Shown piece after piece: positions 11,552 to 24,300 of a stretch of 64,000 nt of DNA. Under the pieces are notes generated by a model, which ran no database searches, was not told the origin of the DNA, and was given only the letters and a program-made list of their open reading frames with translations. Both the position numbers and the translations under genes were made by a program. Source of the stretch: Biomphalaria glabrata (Eukaryota > Mollusca > Gastropoda > Planorbidae); contig NC_074716.1 in assembly GCF_947242115.1 (NCBI RefSeq), positions 7,765,501 through 7,829,500 on the forward strand. Direction: 5' to 3'. Position 1 is the first letter of the stretch. Every line of letters starts with the position of its first letter.

Positions 11552-12420
11552 AAATGGCATGATGATATCAAGGTACTTCAGCCTATACTGTAGGTTGACA
11601 ACTTTGTTTATTTCAATATTTCTAACTTGTGACGCAGCTCTTATTTTAACTCTTTCTCTTCGTAATTATTTTCCGATAGAACTATCCATTTTGCTCATTT
11701 GTATTGCACTGCCTTATTGTGATGAAACTTCAATAACTTGTTTGTTTGTTTATCAGAAAATGTTAGATTTGGTATCGAATTATAGGAGAATGCATGCTCT
11801 TTTTACACAGAACAATTAAAGTTTATAAATCCAAAAATCAGTTTAGTTAAATGAGGTCAAATCAACGTTGGCATCGTCAATTAGGAGAGAAAGATTTAAT
11901 GAAGTCCGTGGAGATGTCCATTTATGGTTCGAGATGACCGCATCCCTTTTATGAACCATGTGCCCCGGGAAAGGATTTTATCCCGTGGCCAGGATGAGGA
12001 ATCGGCTCTTCACCAACCTCTCTGTCTGGAGTCCCCCCTGAGACTAGATGATCATTTAATCACATCCGTCTGGTTGTGGGATACGATCCCTTGAGCCAAC
12101 GACATGAGTTCCTCCTCTCATGCGAGGGGGCCCTCTATATGCCTATACTGTCCCACTGACCCCGTGGGGAAACCATCACCGCTCGTATGGTCCCCGTTGG
12201 GGAACGAAGCAATGGGGGTCTCGGACTGGTTAGCAAGCCTTTTTCACATCCCCACCACGTGCAGGTACACTCACTGGACCATACAGTGGTAGCTCACTGG
12301 GAGCCCTGTTTGCTCTCGTTCTTAGCCTTTCCGCTTTCATGGGAGGACGTTTCCACGGAGGTGCCACGCTTGGGCGACAGGAGCATTTCCTCCGTTAATG
12401 AAGTCCAGAACTGACATCTA
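11552..12420. other. unassigned, locally GC-richer block
   Basis: From about 11890 to 12420 the base composition is clearly more GC-rich than its surroundings, with frames open for 60-75 codons at 12104-12292 and 12187-12414. I recognise no domain and no splice-site pattern. It may be an old LINE or other repeat segment; a host exon is possible but unsupported. Confidence 0.35.
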
Positions 12421-12819
12421 CTTCATTTACTCTTGACTGTGTCGTTTGAAGTCTAAGCGTTTTGTTTACCAGTTACGTAGTAGTGTCAAAACTATCTCTA
12501 TGCGTTTCTAGTCTAAGTCATAACTAATGATGTAGCTTGTACGGGATTGGAGAGTACAACAAAATGAAGTAAATAATTAGGTCCCTACGAAGATCAGAAT
12601 GAATCTACACTTTATTGTTAATCTCGTTAACAATTGAAAAGAAACCGCACGTACAATAATAATCATCATCATATGTACATAATTACCGATTTAATTAAGG
12701 ATTTTGAGAATATAACATCCATCTCAAATCATCGAATGGTCGGGACCATATTGGCTGAGTCGATGCAGAAGATACATGTACACAAATAAAAAAGGAATAA
12801 TATTATATTTGCTATCATG

Positions 12820-13085
12820 TCCTTGTTAATAGATCTAAATCAGGTGTGTGCTCATATTCATGTTAATAGATCTAAATCAGGTAATATGTTTATATACATG
12901 TTAGTAGATCTAAATCGTGTGTGTTTATATAGGCCTACATGTTAATATCTAAATCATGTGTGTGTGTTTATATGCATGTTAACACATCAATGTATTTGCT
13001 CGGGCTAAAATTATGTGTGTGATTATATGTACGTTAACACAACAATTTATGTGCTCGGGCTAAAATCATGTAAAAATGTATAAGT
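12820..13085. repeat. imperfect tandem repeats, about 40-55 bp units
   Basis: About six diverged units share 'catgttaatagatctaaatc' and GTGTGTTTATAT. The last two share 'gctcgggctaaaat'. Non-coding. Confidence 0.7.
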
Positions 13086-14191
13086 ATACTTACAGCCACA
13101 AGTGACGTAGAAATGCGCAAACAGCCATGATGGTAACCTCCGACCTTGAGACAATAGTTCAACTAAACCACTTATGACCATTAGTTAAACAGAACCACAC
13201 ACATACACACCTATAAACACACGCACTCATGGGTAATGTCAAGCGCTCACTTTCACACTGCCCTGTCACACAGAATCATACCGCACAGAGATAAGCGCCG
13301 TATGTTAATCTAAGTCAATCCGGCTAATCAGTCACGTGACTAGTGTCATCAAATTTTCTATTGGTCTCCAGATAATTATTGTAATTCTCATGTAAAGATT
13401 ATAGTATACAGGAGCGTGACTGGTGAAACTGAGTACTTGTGACAGGGCCCCCTTATGAAATTTGACACCAAATTCTTTGTTCGAACTGAAAATCCTTTCT
13501 TACAATCTATTTTTACAATACTATATTTTTACAATACTTTTTTTTACAATACTTTTTACAAAGCTTATATCAGCTCACTTTGTCTGTCTGGCCAAAAAAA
13601 AAAAATAATTGAAATTAAATTGACTAATTGGCTGATTTTTTAAATTGATTTATGTATTTTCTACGCCAATGAATAATTATGCAGTCTCAACTTGATCCGA
13701 GAGTGGGTGTGGAAGAAATAACGTGTACAAACATTTTACCAGACAGACAGAAAGACAGACAAAGTGATTCGAAATAAGCTTTGTAAAAAAAAAAATGTGT
13801 TCTTATTATTGCCCTCGCACTATGTAGTAAAAAACAAAATCGGTCACGCCCCTGTCAGTAGGATGTGTAAAGTTTTGAGTGTTTTGTTATTGTCCACAGA
13901 CTTGTATCTGTAGCTAGCGGAGATGAACTTCCTGGAAGAGTACAGTCACTCAACATTTGTATCTTTCCGGAGCTGACTTTCTTCTAAGACAACATTTTGC
14001 AATACAAGGAACTTGAAGGAACTAACTCATTAGCTAAATCTTTCATTAAAATCTTGGGAGTCTACAAGGGCAAGAGAGTTGCGATTCAGTTCACGCATCT
14101 CCCAAGTTAAGACCTTGAGAGTATGACTCAGTATTGCGTGGGTGTGGTCTTCACTTTTCACAGCAGTCGTCTGCAAGATAATTCAGTTACA
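13086..14191. other. gene-free stretch with one dispersed repeat copy
   Basis: I see no gene. About 13655-13790 holds a copy of the dispersed repeat of 600-725 (AGAAATAACGTGTACAA, ACCAGACAGACAG, then AAGCTTTG), and about 13560-13600 an inverted piece of the same repeat's end. Confidence 0.45.
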
Positions 14192-14816
14192 GCAGTGAAT
14201 CCCAAACTACGACCCGCGGTCACTAGGCGTCACGTGACGAGGTGCCATCCCACACTTCAAAGCTTCTGCCCAAAATGCATAATGTAGTCGTAGAGTATTG
14301 CTTCCACTGGACTGTCCGACTGTCCGGATTAAGTCATTTTTGAGGCCGTGACATGTGTTTTAAACATTAATATGAGCTTATGTCCGAAAAAAAAAAGATT
14401 GAATTCCAATGAGTTACAGTTAGAGTTACCTGACGTCCGGTAAAAGTTACCTGACGTCCATGTTCTCCTTTTTTTTTGTATCGTGTCCTCCGTCCGTCCG
14501 GCATTTGCCTAAAGTGTGAAAATTTCTGGCGTTTTCACTGTTACTGCAATAACATATACTCTATTGATCGAATTTTATACTTGAAATGATCTGATTTAAA
14601 TATAAACTAAAAACCTTTTTATTTTAGAAGGTCCTCGAAAAGATGTCTTCCTTATCATAAAGAAGATCTTATGACGATCATACCGATTACAGAACAACGT
14701 GCAATATATATACCTATGGTAAAATTTTGAGAAACACTGAGGCAGAGGTATCAAGGGACGGACAGAACATTGTCACAGGCAGGAAATGGCCCACAGGGTG
14801 TAGTTTGGACATCACT
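14192..14816. mobile_element. old hAT-type MITE
   Basis: It starts CAGTGAATCCCAAACTACGA and ends TGTAGTTTGGACATCACTG, an imperfect inverted terminal repeat of hAT style. The flanking 8-mers match only partly, so the insertion is old or the boundaries are blurred. No coding capacity. Confidence 0.55.
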
Positions 14817-15160
14817 GGGGTACATTGTGGCTCTAATAAACCAATTATGGCTGTAAAAAAGTATTAATTATAGCTGTATTGATATATTCTAGCTTTGATA
14901 CACACATACGGTATTATATAAACTTAAAGAGATATAATTACACTTTTATTTCGATATTATAAACATTTCAAAACAGCTTTTGGTTAAATACATACAGCAA
15001 CATTCATGATTCGTGCCATCTTTTAGATAACAAAAAAAAATTATAGGCCTAAATATTTGTTTAACAGGTCGGAAAAATGAATGTCCTAAGAGCTAATTAA
15101 ACGAGTATTTCGTTGGCTCTGAGTCTCTGACTTGACATTATACAGCTCATCGGAGGGGCC

Positions 15161-15425
15161 AGTGGCGTAGCAAGGGATTTGAGGGCCAGGGAGGGTATGG
15201 TCTCTTTAGGGGCCCCTGCAGTTTGACACTAAACATCATGACAATAGATAATGTACTTAAAAATATAAAAGTCTAATGTGTGGACTACATGCAACATGGT
15301 CATTAATTTACATAACATCGTGAATAGCGAGATAGCATGACATTGGCTTAATAGTTTATGTAATAAAGATTTCGGCCACTCATTTGGACCCCCCTTTCCC
15401 CACCCCGGCGTAGCTCGGGATCTCT
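15161..15425. mobile_element. partial hAT element end
   Basis: The start CAGTGGCGTAGCAAGGGATT and the following 'ggcccctgcagtttgaca' match the left end of the element at 15982 (about 15982-16080). A degenerate 'cggcgtagctcgg' lies near 15415. The element is truncated or rearranged; no transposase remains. Confidence 0.6.
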
Positions 15426-15981
15426 TTCACGATAATCCGAGGCGCATACAGTACAACCAAGAGGTCTTGTTTATACTGGGATGGTTCGTATGTAAAGAAC
15501 GAGAACCAAGATCAGTTTGACAATATTAAGAATATTAAGATGCTGTGCTGACATACCGCACGTCTACTAGGCATCTATTGATGTTCTAATAGGTTTGGTT
15601 TAATAACTAAAAGTACATGTAATGAAAAAAGCCTAAGGAATTCTATTAGCGAAGCTCATTTAGCGAATTAAATCAATGTAATAATTAGAGCATTTATTGT
15701 TAGATGTTGTCAAATTTTACTGATATGATTTAGACATCATAAGACAGTCCGACAGCCCTGTCCTTATACACGTCGGCTTGACTAGTCAGATTACAAAGGA
15801 GATAATTGAATCTCCCTTGAAGATATGACTGTTGGTCAGTTACCTCAGGTAAGAAATTAGCCTTTTTTTGTAGATAGATGTACAGAGTGACCTATCGTAA
15901 AACCAACTGTGTTCAAATAGGTCGAGTTCGCCGATTACTTTTTTTTAAACATTCTACTCTAGAAATGATTTGTGGTCTAAC
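15426..15981. other. gene-free stretch
   Basis: AT-rich DNA with no recognisable gene or repeat. It ends at the 8-bp target duplication of the hAT element starting at 15982. Confidence 0.5.
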
Positions 15982-17044
15982 CAGGGGCGTAACTAGGGAT
16001 TTGGGGGCCCGGGGGGATTGACCTCTTTGGGGGCCCCTTGCATTTTGACATTCGACATATGACATGAGATAATGTACGCAAAAATATATAAGCTCCAAAT
16101 CAAATTGGTTCAGTATATCCCAAAAAAATAATCATGAAGACTCTTTTAATGAATAATACCGTTGTTTATTAGTTAAATAATGCACAAGTGACAGCTCTCA
16201 ACTGATATCACTTTACGTTGTTCATTATTTGCAGCAAAGAAATCTATAACATCATCTACATCGATACTTTCTAGTATTTGTGACTTCACTGACATTAAAA
16301 CCATGATAAGCCTTTCTTGCGTCATTGTGCTCCTGAGATACTTTTTGATGAACTTGAGCTTTGAGAATGATCTCTCACATGACGTAATGGAAGTGGGCTG
16401 AGTTAGCGGTATTCGGAGGAGGTTGCAAAGTTTGAGCACACGTAATTACCATATGAAGCCTTTTTCCTAAATATATCTATTGGTGATTGTATTACTGGTT
16501 TGTTGATGAAAAGTGCTCTTGCATCAATGACATCATTGAAAAAGCGATTTGCCATTTATTTCATCATACAAACAGGAAAAATAGCACAGTTTATCATAAG
16601 CGTGTCTTCATCTATTAGGTGTCTTGGTTCAAGAAGAAACCCAAAGGTATCCATTTTCTTTCAAGCCTTTGGAATCTGCCCTTCATCTCCATATGAAATC
16701 TGTCCAGCACTTCTGTCGCAACACGTTTGAATTGCAGTTCTATTGACAGTCCTACATTAGAACTCAACTTCCCATTAAGTCTTTTCTTTCTTCTGTTTGT
16801 TTTGATTACATGGAATCCATAGTATTCACTACCTTCTTTTGCTTTTTCGATGGATTGGGTTTTTGTCAGTTTCTCATCATTTTGCAGAAAGCATGAAATG
16901 GTACTAATTTCTTTAGCAGCTTTCCGTATATGCAGTCCAGACTTTTGTAGTTTCTTCCGAACTATATTAATTGGGCGCAGGAGCTTTGACCAGAATTCCA
17001 GATAGGTAAAAAATTCATAATTTTCCACTGCATGAAGAAGATTC

Positions 17045-18200
17045 TGTGCTAATATTATATGGTATTACGTCATTGTTGGTTGTTTATGTTTGGTGCGAAA
17101 GCAAAAGGATTCAGAGAATACAAAAGTGGGAAAGATCCATATCTCGTTATGCTCGAGTATAGAAATACTCCAGTAAGCGGACTGCCGTATTCACCATCAC
17201 AACTGCTGACGAGTAGAAGACTCAGGGAATCATTCCAACTGATCTCAAACTATTGAAACCATCGGTAGCTGAAAATGCAGAGACATTACTCAACGAACGA
17301 CAGATGAAAAGCAAAGTGAAATACGATGCAAAAGCTAGACTACCTAAAGATTATTCTGTCGGTGAGTTCGTCTAGGTCAAACATGCAGAAGGCAGTTGTC
17401 ATAAAAAAACATTCAGCACCCAGATCTTACATCATAAAGACAAACGATGGAAAAACATACAGAAGAAATCAACGCTTTTTGAATAAGAGTTTCGATGAAG
17501 AAATCTCTGAGTACTATGATACCGATGGAGACAATGAACTGCAAACTGTTGGAACAAACGAAACAGACAGTTATAGACCAACGTCTAGAGAACTTGTTGT
17601 GCCAGTCAAGACAACCAGAAGTGGACGAATTGTTAAAGTAGACAGGGCCGGCCTTAGGCCTCTGCAGCCTATGACCCGCGCTAATTCTAAGTATTAAATT
17701 AAACCATTATAACGTAAATAAATTAACAGGGTTTTCGCGACCTCCTGATTTTCCAGGGCCTCCAGGAAATCTCATGAAAAGGCAAAATATACGATAAAGT
17801 CCTGAACTTTTTTTGAATTTATTCAGATCTCCTGAAGAATAGACCAAATTGACATTTTGGGGTGCCAATAAATAAAAAGTGGCATTGCGAGCTTTCATTT
17901 GATAAAAATTTATTGCAAGACGAAAGTAGGCCTATTTTCTAATTCAAAAAAAATAATTTTGACATTATGCTTATCCCTACCCAGACTAGGCCCCGCGCGA
18001 TCCGTTTCGCATAGGGCCCCGCAAATGCTAAGGCCGGCCCTGCTAGTAGATATCACTCTTAAGAACTTTAAAAGGAAGGGTGTGATAATAACTTCAAAAG
18101 GAAGGGTGTGATAATAACTTCAAAAGGAAGGGTGTGATAATATTATATGATATTACGTCATTGTTCGTTGTTTATGTTTTGTGCGAAAGCAAAATGATTA
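17045..18200 (+). mobile_element. Ty3/Gypsy-type LTR retroelement fossil (integrase tail, broken)
   Basis: The + strand encodes remnants of the C-terminal part of a gypsy-type integrase/polyprotein (a 'YRNTP' block and the downstream chromo-like tail with TTRSGR). A purine-rich AAGGAAGGG motif is repeated in tandem near 18073-18132. A segment of about 65 bp beginning near 17049 is repeated near 18130; this may represent LTR pieces flanking the fossil. It sits inside the hAT element and is itself interrupted by the MITE at 17643-18042. Incomplete, broken, old. Confidence 0.65.
17643..18042. mobile_element. hAT-like MITE (CAGGGCCGGCCTTAGGC family), both ends present
   Basis: A 400-bp element with ends CAGGGCCGGCCTTAGGCC and GCTAAGGCCGGCCCTG. 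Its flanks AAAGTAGA (17635-17642) and CTAGTAGA (18043-18050) agree at 6 of 8 positions, consistent with an aged 8-bp target duplication. It is the third layer of a nest: MITE in gypsy fragment in hAT element. Confidence 0.85.
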
Positions 18201-18939
18201 GATGGAAATAAAAAGGGAGTTTCCATTGAATGGAGGAAAGATGAATAGAGGGGTAATAACTCGAGCGTGAAGTTTAATTCTGAAATTATAGACGCCAAAC
18301 CCGAATAATGGACTATTTTAGCATTATTAAGAATAACTTTTAGATCTGTTATACTCGATTCTGTAAATTTTGGTTCAAGGTTAATTAGTGTAGCCACAAA
18401 ATACTCGCCATTTTGATCTATTATTAGTAAAGGTAACAAGATAACTGGAATTCTCTGTATATCATGCAGTTTTATTCTTGGCAACAAAGTTTAGAATGTA
18501 AAACTAACTTTAAAAAAAACCTTTGATCTATAAAATGTCAACAAAGTCAACGTACTGATAGACCTAGATCTAGGTTTAGTCTTTGTGATAAATTTAATCC
18601 ATAAATGTTGAAAAAAAAAAGACACCTGTTGACACTATTTGTCAATCAAATATATTAATTTATGTATTTACAAATTTATTTCGGACACCCATTTGGGGGC
18701 CCCCCCTAGGTGGGGGCCCGGGGGGATTTTAAAATTCTCCCCCCCCATCCCCCCCCCCCCTTAGTTACGCCACTGGGTCTAACTTCTTTAACCCTACAGT
18801 GGCCATATAGAACCAGTAAGCAGGTCAAGACTTAAGTGAGTGAAAGCCCTGGACAAGACTTTTGTAGATGTCCTACCTCATTTCGAAAACAACTAAATCA
18901 CTTAGTAGATAAGCATACTATACAAATACTCATTCTTCC

Positions 18940-19068
18940 TATGTGTTATTAGATCATGGAATGGGTCGCCTGAGCCAGTCAGGAAAACCAATGACTTGGC
19001 AGAACTTAAGTCATTGGTCAATATGCATGACTTGAAATAACGTCTGTATTATATAGACAAGATATTTT
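18940..19068 (+). mobile_element. LINE family A 3' end
   Basis: Contains 'attagatcatggaatgggt', 'gccagtcaggaaaaccaatg' and 'aacgtctgtattata', i.e. the last ORF codons and tail of family A. Truncated. Confidence 0.7.
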
Positions 19069-19349
19069 TTAGGAAAAAAAATAATTTCAAGTTAAAGATA
19101 GCATTTTTAAAAATATTAAACAAGCTTAATATAATAATATTAGTCTTACAGTACGTCATAGGCCTATAATATTGTGTGTCCATGAGACCATGACTGACCA
19201 TATGTAAAAACAAAAGTATTCTATTTTAACCAAGTGTTAATTGTTATGAACCCCCCCCCCCCCAAAAAAAAAAAAACAGTTCAAATTGGGTATTTTATTT
19301 TTAAAAGTATTATAATTAGTAGCAGAGCATTAAAGAAGGTACAAAATAG
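19069..19349. other. gene-free AT-rich stretch
   Basis: Non-coding, with a poly-C/poly-A run near 19252-19277. I see no gene. Confidence 0.5.
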
Positions 19350-20240
19350 TTTCAGTGTGTTATTATTATTATTATTATTGCTATTTTATTATTACAACTA
19401 TATGATAAACTAACTAATAGGCCTATTCATAATCTAGCACTGCAATGAAGAAGCTTGATTAGAGAGAAACAAAATTCATTGTAGGCTACTAGTATTGTAG
19501 TCACTTCAACAATGTTCACTGAGAAATTTCCTGGTTATATGGCAGGTCTGCAGCCAGGGCCGGCCTTACGAATTGCGGGGACAATTTAATGGATGCTTGC
19601 GATGCCCTCTCTCATAATTTTGTTAACAATAATAACTATTACTATTAATTGGATCATTATACCAACATTTGTTATACAACATGCATAGGAAGCAAATCAA
19701 ACGCAATAGGCGCCAGTGGGTTAATTAAAGTTACGTCAATCGTACGATAGGCCTTAAAGGGTTAACAAATTTAGTATAGTCAATCGTACTATATATATAG
19801 GCCTACACTAAATATGTTAACTTTTTAAGTTCTACGTCTTTTAAGGTCAGTGACATGAGCCATGAGTGATTGTGATATGCTTAATTTAAATTGCAGGGCC
19901 CTTGCCAGGCGAGGGGCCCAATTGGAGCAATAGGTCAAATTGCCTAAGGCCGGCCCTGACTGCAGCAGTAGGCCTACCGCCCACTGACTGGCAACGAGAA
20001 TTTTCTTAGGAATGTTAAAGGCCTTGAAGGTATCTGTGAGGTCAGTTGTCATATCCCCTCAGTTGATATATAACAACAGGATATAGCCTATTGCTATTTT
20101 AGACAACTTACATGACCTCTTAATCTCCAAGCTTAGGTTCCCATATTTTCTTTGTTTTTTTTTTTTTCTTTGTTTTTACGTTTCGGTTTTACTTATAGGC
20201 CTATTATAGGATAGTGGTTCGGCGATGTTAATGTTTGGCG
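19350..20240 (+). repeat. duplicated block, copy 1 (MITE-occupied)
   Basis: The order (ATT)n, AGAGAAACAAAATTCAT, 'caggtctgcag', 'cagcagtaggcctacc', 'ggccttgaaggtatctgtga', CTTAATCTCCAAGC, CCCATATTTTC and CGGCGATGT is repeated at 20596-21020. Copy 1 is interrupted by a MITE at 19555-19958 exactly at the CTGCAG site. It is not coding. Copy 2 lies within 330-750 bp of the PPIL4 start codon, so the duplicated unit may be promoter-proximal DNA. Confidence 0.85.
19555..19958. mobile_element. hAT-like MITE with target duplication and empty site
   Basis: The ends are CAGGGCCGGCCTTACG and CCTAAGGCCGGCCCTG. The flanks TCTGCAGC (19547-19554) and ACTGCAGC (19959-19966) agree at 7 of 8 positions. The homologous position in the second copy of the duplicated block (about 20752-20759) reads TCTGCAGC once, with no insert: a natural empty site. 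A related fragment ('gtgatatgcttaat', 'gggcccttgcca') is at about 41695-41770. Confidence 0.92.
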
Positions 20241-20261
20241 CTTTTTTTTTTTTTTGGTGAA

Positions 20262-20500
20262 AAATAAAAAAGAAACAAAGATAAAGGCACATTTGTTAAT
20301 CCATACGATATATAGTGCTCCTTCTTCCCTAATGCCATTAGAGAATGGAATGGGTTGCTTGAATCAGCCAGGAAAGCCAACGACTTAGCAAAGTTTAAGT
20401 CATTGCTTAACATGGATGACTAGATTGACACATGAAATGCGTACGTAGTAATTATTTTTTTTTTTTTTGAAGTAACGTCTATAATATATAAAATAAGTAG
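20262..20500 (+). mobile_element. LINE family A 3' end
   Basis: Contains 'aaacaaagataaaggcacat', 'ctccttcttccctaatgcca', GAATGGAATGGGTTGC and 'gccaggaaagccaacgactt', then the tail 'gaagtaacgtctataat'. It lies between the two copies of the duplicated block. Confidence 0.75.
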
Positions 20501-20595
20501 ATCAGGCCGATTTAAAATCCATATTTTTGTCAGTCTAAATAGGGCCTAAGCCTATCCCAGTAAAATAAGTGATCGACTGACTCGAGAACCTCTTA

Positions 20596-21020
20596 AATTG
20601 TGATTATTATTATTATTATTGTGTCCGAAACGAACGAGTATGCCTATTTATTCTCTGGCACTGCCAGGGTCGAGTTTCGTTAAAGAGAAACAAAATTCAT
20701 CGTAGTCCCTTTAACAGTTTCCAATGAGGAATTTTCTGGTGATGTTGCAGGTCTGCAGCAGTAGGCCTACCATCCTCTGACAGGCAACGAGGATGTTCCT
20801 AGGAATGTTAAGGGCCTTGAAGGTATCTGTGAGCCTGTGAGGTCAGTTGTTATTATCCCCTCGGTTGATATAACAATGGGGTATATTCATTATATTGTTA
20901 TTTTGGATAATTTCCATAGACGCTTAATCTCCAAGCCTACGTTCCCATATTTTTCGTTGTTTTTCTATTTCAGTTTTTCTTAAGTTATAAGACAGTGGTA
21001 CGGCGATGTAATAATGGTAT
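20596..21020 (+). repeat. duplicated block, copy 2 (unoccupied, next to PPIL4)
   Basis: Homologous to 19350-20240 over its whole length apart from the MITE. It carries an extra 'gagcctgt' within 'tctgtgagcctgtgaggtca'. Its right edge is about 330 bp upstream of the PPIL4 ATG, so it may be part of the PPIL4 promoter or 5' UTR region. I found no convincing TATA box or initiator. Confidence 0.8.
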
Positions 21021-21350
21021 CGTTTTTTTTCTTTATTATTATTATTCTTAATGGTGCATTAGCTAAAAATCTTCTTTATTCCTTATTATTTCGTTTTAAT
21101 TATCCTCTTTATTTCCAAAACATCGAGTCACTTTCAGTATGAAGATTTTCTACTGCTCTATCTTGATTACAACGAATACTACACATTTGTAAAATTGCTA
21201 CAAAAATATAAACAATCATCAATTTAATGTACCAAATTTGTTAAAATTCAGTTTAGTCCGGCATTTAATTAGAATATAGATTATTCTGCATATATTCTCT
21301 CTATATAGATTTCATTTTATTTCAGCTTTAAATGATATTTGATTATTACC

Positions 21351-24300
21351 ATGTCGGTGATAATAGAAACATCGATTGGGGATGTAACAGTGGATCTTTT
21401 CACTGAAGAAAGACCAAGATGTAATTTCTTATGATAACTTAACTTAATTACTTATCATGACTTTATGTTTTATCTTGTATTTATATATTACAGTCTAGAT
21501 ATCTAGATGTTACTTCAAAAAAAATAGAAGACAAGAAAATAATAACGTCATCCAGATCTGGAGATGTATCAATAATATCATCATCATGATTGACATGATA
21601 TGATCATATCATGCCAATGTTGAATGAATTGAATGTATCCCAGCTAGGGCATGGGTTTCTTGTGCGGGTGTATTTCAGTCAATTCAATGCAATTAACCAA
21701 CAAGAAAATAGGCTCACACAACAAGTGAAGAGATGAGTCCAAAAACCTTTAAACAATTCAGATGATGATTTTAATACAGCAAAAAGGCCACAGTCGAGTC
21801 TCTGTTACCCTTCACAAACCCTATCACCAACTAACTTTAAACTTAATGTCTCTATGTAGCCTCTAACCCATCTAAATGATAAATCCTAACGTCACTAGTC
21901 GCGTTCAAAGTCCGTCAATTATGGTGCGTCTTTATACAAACTAAAAATACTAAGTGTCTAACAGTCATGCATGTTAATTTAAAAATAATATAGGCCTACT
22001 ATAGTATAACTAGATCTATATTAGATTTTAGATCTATGTATAATTAGAATCTAGATTGGGATTCTAGATCTAGAATAATTAGTCAAAATTTAAGATTCTT
22101 AGTCTTAGGAAAAGGGATGTTCTATAATATAGCTTTATTCATCTATTTGTTACTGACCATACTAGTAATTAAATTAGATCTAGTTTAATTACTAATTCAA
22201 CTAATCTAAGTCTGAATTATTAGATGTCATAATCGATCCAGATTCTAAAGGAGGAGTAGTCTATTCAGTCAATTGTAAATGTAATCTTGAGACCAGGCAC
22301 TATTTACTAGTCTAGATCTAGATCTATTTATAAATTTAAAATGATATTTAGATTAAATTAAAATAAAAAACTATTCTAGATTTCTAGACTTAGATTCTAG
22401 GACTAGATCTACATGAAAACTTCTTTAGTTTAGAATTTATTCTCTAGTTATCTGAGTCCGAGTCATTTATTAAATTTAAGTCTAGGACTAGATCTAGAAT
22501 CTAGATATAATCATCTAGACTTAGATTCACATAATACTAGGACTAGAAGAAAATCTCTATAGATATCCGGATTATATACTAAACATACGTTACAGTTACA
22601 GTTAGCACCCAAGGAACATTTCTGCCAAGTTTTATGAAGATTGGTCAAGCGGATTTTGATTTCTATGCGGGACATACACCCATACATACATCTTACTCTT
22701 ACTTTCTACTTTATAGTATATATTTATATATATATATATTTATATATATATATATTATATTATTTATTTTTATTGAATTTCTTTTTTAAGGTTGTTTGAA
22801 TTTTCTGAAACTCTGCAAGATCAAGTATTATAATTTTTCACTTTTCCATACAGTTCAGGTAAGTTTAAAGTTTTCATATTGACTTGTATACAAATATATT
22901 TGTTTACTTATATATTAAATTAATCTTGTAAATAGTTGACCTGTGTATAACAATTGAAAAGATTTTAGTTCCATAAATTGAAATGATTAGTGAGTGTCAC
23001 ATTGTTGCCTTCTATTAAACTTTCATTTAAATTCAGACTAAGTAAGCATTGAATTCTGGGATAGCATTTTAATTTTTTTTTCTATCTCTATTTTTGGATA
23101 TTTTTTTAATTGATATCATAAACTAAGGGTACATACTCACTTTGTTTTATTCATAGCTTGGTGAAGTGTAGATATAATATTCTTTTTGTAAGGGACAACT
23201 TGAAATTTAAAGATAAAATTGATGACTGTTTTATCTACATGCTATATCTCAATATTATGTTCTTGTTCAGCTCTTTTGATTTTGAAGATTAGACTATTAA
23301 GGTGATTTGCAGTGTTTTGTTTTTTGTAAACTAAAGTATAATTATATATAAATATATATGTATGTGTGTGCGTGTGAAAAATAAAAATCTCAGTCTTCAC
23401 CAGGAATCAAACCCAGGTTCGGAGGTCAAATGCCTTACCACTCAGCAGGGGTGGCCTTAGCATTGCGCAGGGCCCTGAGCTGTAAGGATAAACTATACCA
23501 TACCACATCACGCTAATGGGCTAATCCGTCTCCAACGCTGTAACAATAACAATGCAGTATGTGCGGCTCTAAGCTGTGGGCCTTATGTTTGTTACATAAA
23601 CATTGAACATTATGTAGGTACTGTTGGCACTATCAGGGGCGTAGCTAGAAATTAGCCATCATTTGGGGTCCTGGATGCTTGACCCCTTTGAGGTCCCGTG
23701 CATTTTGCGTAACATTTATGTAAAAAAAACACTGATTTGGGGGGCCCCCCCTCGATTGGTGGCAGTTGCCCCACTTGCCACCCCCTAAGGCCGCTACTGC
23801 ACTCAGCCACTGCCCCATTTGTAAAATTTGTTTTAATAATTTTTTTTTTCAGCCCAATGTTGTTGCTCAGACAGGAGATCCAACAGCCACTGGGAGAGGG
23901 GGAGAGTCAATATTTGGGTAAGTGATTTCACTAGGGGGGATTACTATTCTCTTATATAAAGCACACATTGATGTTTTAATTTTGTTAATCAGTATTTAAT
24001 AAAGATTTATTTGCTTGTCCAGGAAACTCTATGGTGAACAAGCAAGATTTTTTGATATGGAAGTTATACCACAAATCAAGCATTACAAAAAGGGTTTAAT
24101 TTCAATGGTTAACAATGGCAGTGGCATGCATGGATCTCAGGTAAGTGCATCTCAGATTGTTGTTTCAAATAGTATCTATTAAGCCAAAAGGGTTGTGTAC
24201 TGTTAATATATGGAGTCTGTATAACATTCATTTGGATTTATTGCATTGGATTTTTCAACGTATATTTTAAAGCTTCAGATTATGAATAAAAAAGTTTATA

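Larger units (their letters stand above)
15982..18775 (-). mobile_element. hAT-superfamily transposon (ZMYM-type), disrupted by insertions
   Basis: The ends are CAGGGGCGTAACTAGGG (15982) and TTAGTTACGCCACTG (ending 18775). Exact 8-bp target duplications GGTCTAAC flank them at 15974-15981 and 18776-18783. The minus strand at 16173-16439 encodes the hAT C-terminal dimerisation region (TSITSCERSFSKLKFIKKYL, then RSTMTQERL). A central transposase portion is at 16615-17028, also minus. The two do not form one open frame as they stand. The rest of the transposase is displaced by a retroelement fragment (about 17045-18200) that itself carries a MITE. Non-functional. Confidence 0.92.
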
